The position numbers and the translations under genes were made by a program. Below, in pieces: positions 62,163 through 64,000 of a stretch of DNA of 64,000 bases; position 1 is the stretch's first letter; each line of letters starts with the position of its first letter. The notes under the pieces were generated by a model, which saw only the letters and a program-made list of their open reading frames with translations, had not been told where the DNA came from and ran no database searches. Source of the stretch: Cellulomonas sp. HZM. GTDB taxonomy: Bacteria; Actinomycetota; Actinomycetes; Actinomycetales; Cellulomonadaceae. The stretch spans positions 1 to 64,000 of the forward strand of contig NZ_JEOE01000010.1 of NCBI RefSeq assembly GCF_000708885.1. Reading direction: 5' to 3'.

Positions 62163-62729
62163 ATGACGCTCTGGATGACCGGCGACGAGACCGCTGACCG
62201 ACTGCTCGACGAGGACCCCTTCGCCCTGCTCACGGGCATGCTCCTCGACCAGCAGTACCCGATGGAGGCTGCATTCTCCGGCCCGGCGAAGATCGCGGAC
62301 CGCATGGGTGGCCTCGACGTCCACCGGATCGCCGCAGCGGACCCGGACGAGTTCGTCGCGCTGTGCACCACGCCGCCCGCGGTGCACCGCTACCCCGGGT
62401 CGATGGCCGGGCGCATCCAGGCGGTCGCACGCGTCGTCGTCGACGACTACGACGGCGACGTCACCCGCATCTGGACCGCCGACGACCCGGACGGCGCCAC
62501 GGTGCTGCGCCGGCTCAAGGCGCTGCCCGGGTTCGGCGACCAGAAGGCGCGCATCTTCCTCGCGCTGCTCGGCAAGCAGCGCGGCGTGCAGCCCGCGGGC
62601 TGGCGCGAGGCCGCCGGCGCGTACGGGGAGGACGGCTCACGGCGGTCCATCGCCGACGTGACCGACGAGATGTCGCTGCAGCAGGTCCGGGAGACGAAGA
62701 AGGCCGCGAAGGCCGCCGCGCGCGCCTGA
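62163..62729 (+). CDS. HhH-GPD family base-excision repair protein
   Basis: The 188-residue protein is a small HhH-GPD domain: LLTGMLLDQQYPMEAAFSGP, then the helix-hairpin-helix LPGFGDQKARIFLALLGKQ. It lacks an iron-sulfur cluster loop. Members of this actinobacterial group, sometimes mislabelled HesB-like, are presumed DNA glycosylases; the usual catalytic Asp position is occupied by a less obvious acidic residue, so activity is unproven. A basic, Lys/Ala-rich tail ends the protein. It is divergent from cofC with a leaderless-type promoter. Confidence 0.8.
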   Translation: MTLWMTGDETADRLLDEDPFALLTGMLLDQQYPMEAAFSGPAKIADRMGGLDVHRIAAADPDEFVALCTTPPAVHRYPGSMAGRIQAVARVVVDDYDGDVTRIWTADDPDGATVLRRLKALPGFGDQKARIFLALLGKQRGVQPAGWREAAGAYGEDGSRRSIADVTDEMSLQQVRETKKAAKAAARA

Positions 62730-62765
62730 ACCGCTCCGCGGTCCGGTGCTGGCAGGCTCGGGGCC

Positions 62766-63137
62766 GTGATCGTGGTGACGACGAACGACATCCCCGGCTA
62801 CCGGATCCAGGCCGTCCTCGGCGAGGTGACGGGCCTGACCGTCCGCTCGACGAACATCGGCGCGGGCATCACCGCCAGCTTCCGCGCGATCGGCGGCGGC
62901 GAGGTGCCCGAGTTCACGAAGATCATGTACGAGAGCCGGCACGAGGTCATGGGGCGGCTCGTCGGCGAGGCGCAGCAGCGCGGGGCGAACGCGATCGTCG
63001 CGATGCGGTTCGACACGGGCGCGATCGGCAGCTATTCCGAGGTCTGCGCGTACGGCACCGCGGTGATCGTCGAGCCGATCCCTGGGGGCGAGCCCGGCGC
63101 GACGGGCCAGTCGGCGCAGATGGCCGCGAAGGGCTGA
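62766..63137 (+). CDS. YbjQ (UPF0145) family protein
   Basis: The 123-residue protein begins IVVTTNDIPGYRIQAVLGEVTGLTVRS (in two parts) and has EVMGRLVGEAQQRGANAIVAMRFD and YGTAVIVEP, the YbjQ/DUF74 heavy-metal-binding-like fold that forms pentamers. Function unknown. The GTG at 62766 lies 7 bases after CAGGCT, which fits a weak leaderless promoter. It is convergent with the GH3 gene, 22 bases away. Confidence 0.85.
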   Translation: MIVVTTNDIPGYRIQAVLGEVTGLTVRSTNIGAGITASFRAIGGGEVPEFTKIMYESRHEVMGRLVGEAQQRGANAIVAMRFDTGAIGSYSEVCAYGTAVIVEPIPGGEPGATGQSAQMAAKG

Positions 63138-63159
63138 CGACTCACGGCGCCGTCGGGGC

Positions 63160-64000
63160 TCACCGCGTCGGCGGCCACTGCCCCTTCGCCTCGAGCACGT
63201 GCTGCGCGGCGGTGCGGACGGTCGCGGCGAACTGCGGGTCGGCCTGCGCCTTGGCGAGCACCGCGGCGACCATCGCGTGCGTGACCTGGGGCTCCTTCGA
63301 CGAGAGCACGAGGTCGACACCGGCCTCGAGCGCCTGCACCGCCCGCTGCCCCGGCGTCCACCGCTCGACCTGCGCGGCCCCGGACAGGTCGTCGGTCACG
63401 ACGAGCCCGTGGAAGCCCAGGTCGCCGCGCAGCATGCCCGTGACGACCGTGCGTGAGAAGGCAGCCGGGTGGTCGGGGTCGATGCGGGAGTAGACCGCGG
63501 TCGACACCATCACCGACTCGGCGCCTGCGGCGATCCCCGACGCGAACACCTCGACGGAGCGGTCGTGCCGCGTCGTCACGGTGTCGGTGACGCCCGCGTG
63601 CGTGTCGGTGTTCTGCGTGACGCGCCCGAGCCCCGGGAAGTGCTTGACCGACACCGCGACGCCCGCGTCGCGCAGGCCCGCCGAGAACGCGTTCGCGTGC
63701 GTCGTGACCGACGTCGGCGTGAACCCGTAGCTGCGGTCCAGCGCACCGACCGGCGGGTTGTGCGGTGCCGACGACGCGTCGACGAGGTCCATGACGGGCG
63801 CGAGGTCGAGGTTCACGCCTGCGTCGGCGAGCTCACGTCCCCACCCGCTCGCCCGTGAGGTGAGGTCGGCGGTGCCCAGACGCGACTGCTCGAGCGCCGA
63901 CGGGATCGTGGAGAAACCGGGCCCACGCAGCACCTGCACCACCCCGCCCTCCTGGTCGGTCGCGACGAGCATCGGCACGCCCCGGGTCGTCGACGGGCCG
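63160..64000 (-). CDS. Glycoside hydrolase family 3 beta-N-acetylhexosaminidase (5' end outside window)
   Basis: The 280 codons seen hold the C-terminal part of a GH3 domain; the frame is open at the window edge. LVATDQEGGVVQVLRG, VNLDLAPVMDLVD, VKHFPGLGRVTQNTDTHAG and the nucleophile region VVTDDLSGAAQV are those of NagZ/LpqI-type enzymes, which remove N-acetylglucosamine from peptidoglycan fragments. The DTH pair near the catalytic loop is present. KHFPGLGR in place of KHFPGHG is usual in the actinobacterial LpqI branch. The export signal would lie beyond base 64000. Confidence 0.9.
   Translation of the reverse strand, partial: GPSTTRGVPMLVATDQEGGVVQVLRGPGFSTIPSALEQSRLGTADLTSRASGWGRELADAGVNLDLAPVMDLVDASSAPHNPPVGALDRSYGFTPTSVTTHANAFSAGLRDAGVAVSVKHFPGLGRVTQNTDTHAGVTDTVTTRHDRSVEVFASGIAAGAESVMVSTAVYSRIDPDHPAAFSRTVVTGMLRGDLGFHGLVVTDDLSGAAQVERWTPGQRAVQALEAGVDLVLSSKEPQVTHAMVAAVLAKAQADPQFAATVRTAAQHVLEAKGQWPPTR

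Noticed and set aside
63640..63660. GH3 motif KHFPGLG instead of KHFPGHG as evidence of a dead enzyme
   Set aside because: The Leu variant is usual in actinobacterial LpqI-type enzymes and the catalytic Asp and DTH pair are present.

Overview
The window is 64 kb of very GC-rich DNA. About 60 genes are packed tightly, with many 1- or 4-base start/stop overlaps, GTG starts and strong third-position GC bias. The gene order (rimP-nusA-ylxR-infB, dxr/rseP/ispG, rpsB-tsf-pyrH-frr-cdsA-rlmN, whiG-type sigma next to rpsB, comM-dprA, rplS-trmD-rimM-rpsP, amt-glnB-glnD-ffh, ftsY-smc), the F420 genes, a TipA-like regulator and an actinobacterial translational T-box all point to a high-GC actinobacterium. 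A Cellulomonas-like or related micrococcalean host is my inference from the overall look; no search was run. It reads as ordinary chromosome: no rRNA, tRNA, CRISPR array, IS element or prophage was seen.

Layout. 1-2316 (minus): rimP-nusA-ylxR-infB translation/transcription operon, infB cut by the window edge. 2448-13064: lipoprotein, proS, Fpg/Nei-like glycosylase, GNAT, ispG, DUF1801 protein, rseP-type protease, FAD oxidoreductase and dxr; the two isoprenoid genes sit apart with unrelated genes between them. 13072-19033 (minus): DivIVA-like protein, rlmN, cdsA, frr, pyrH, tsf, rpsB, with hairpins after rpsB and tsf. 19503-25684: M23 peptidase, WhiG/FliA-family sigma factor, xerC, dprA, comM, yraN. 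25852-33660 (minus): DUF2469, rnhB, lepB, rplS, trmD, rimM, khpA, rpsP, an amidohydrolase and ffh. 33683-37134 (minus): amt-glnB-glnD nitrogen operon with GlnR-like boxes upstream; GlnD has no ACT domains. 37320-43614 (minus): ftsY, a small membrane protein, smc, ndk, DUF4233. 43611-48679 (minus): an accessory block of MFS exporter, TetR regulator and dihydroxyacetone kinase dhaK-dhaL-dhaM, lying between DUF4233-ndk and folC. 48854-53526 (minus): ileS-folC under a T-box. 53801-64000: HAD phosphatase, phosphoribosyltransferase, TipA-like MerR regulator, a heterodimeric ABC exporter with an SDR, F420 genes cofD and cofC, an HhH-GPD protein, a YbjQ protein and a GH3 hydrolase cut by the window end.

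Themes across the window. Many first genes of transcription units have a TANNNT or CANNNT hexamer ending 6-7 bases before the start codon and no Shine-Dalgarno, the pattern of leaderless mRNAs; this also fixed several start sites. Several genes carry short tandem repeats at or just after their stop codons, some duplicating the stop in frame. The best regulatory signals are the ileS T-box, a MerR-type promoter with a 19-base spacer, the GlnR-like boxes before amt, a CRP-like palindrome between dprA and xerC, and an inverted repeat in the rplS leader. I see no convincing wholly new system; the findings are mostly regulatory and architectural.
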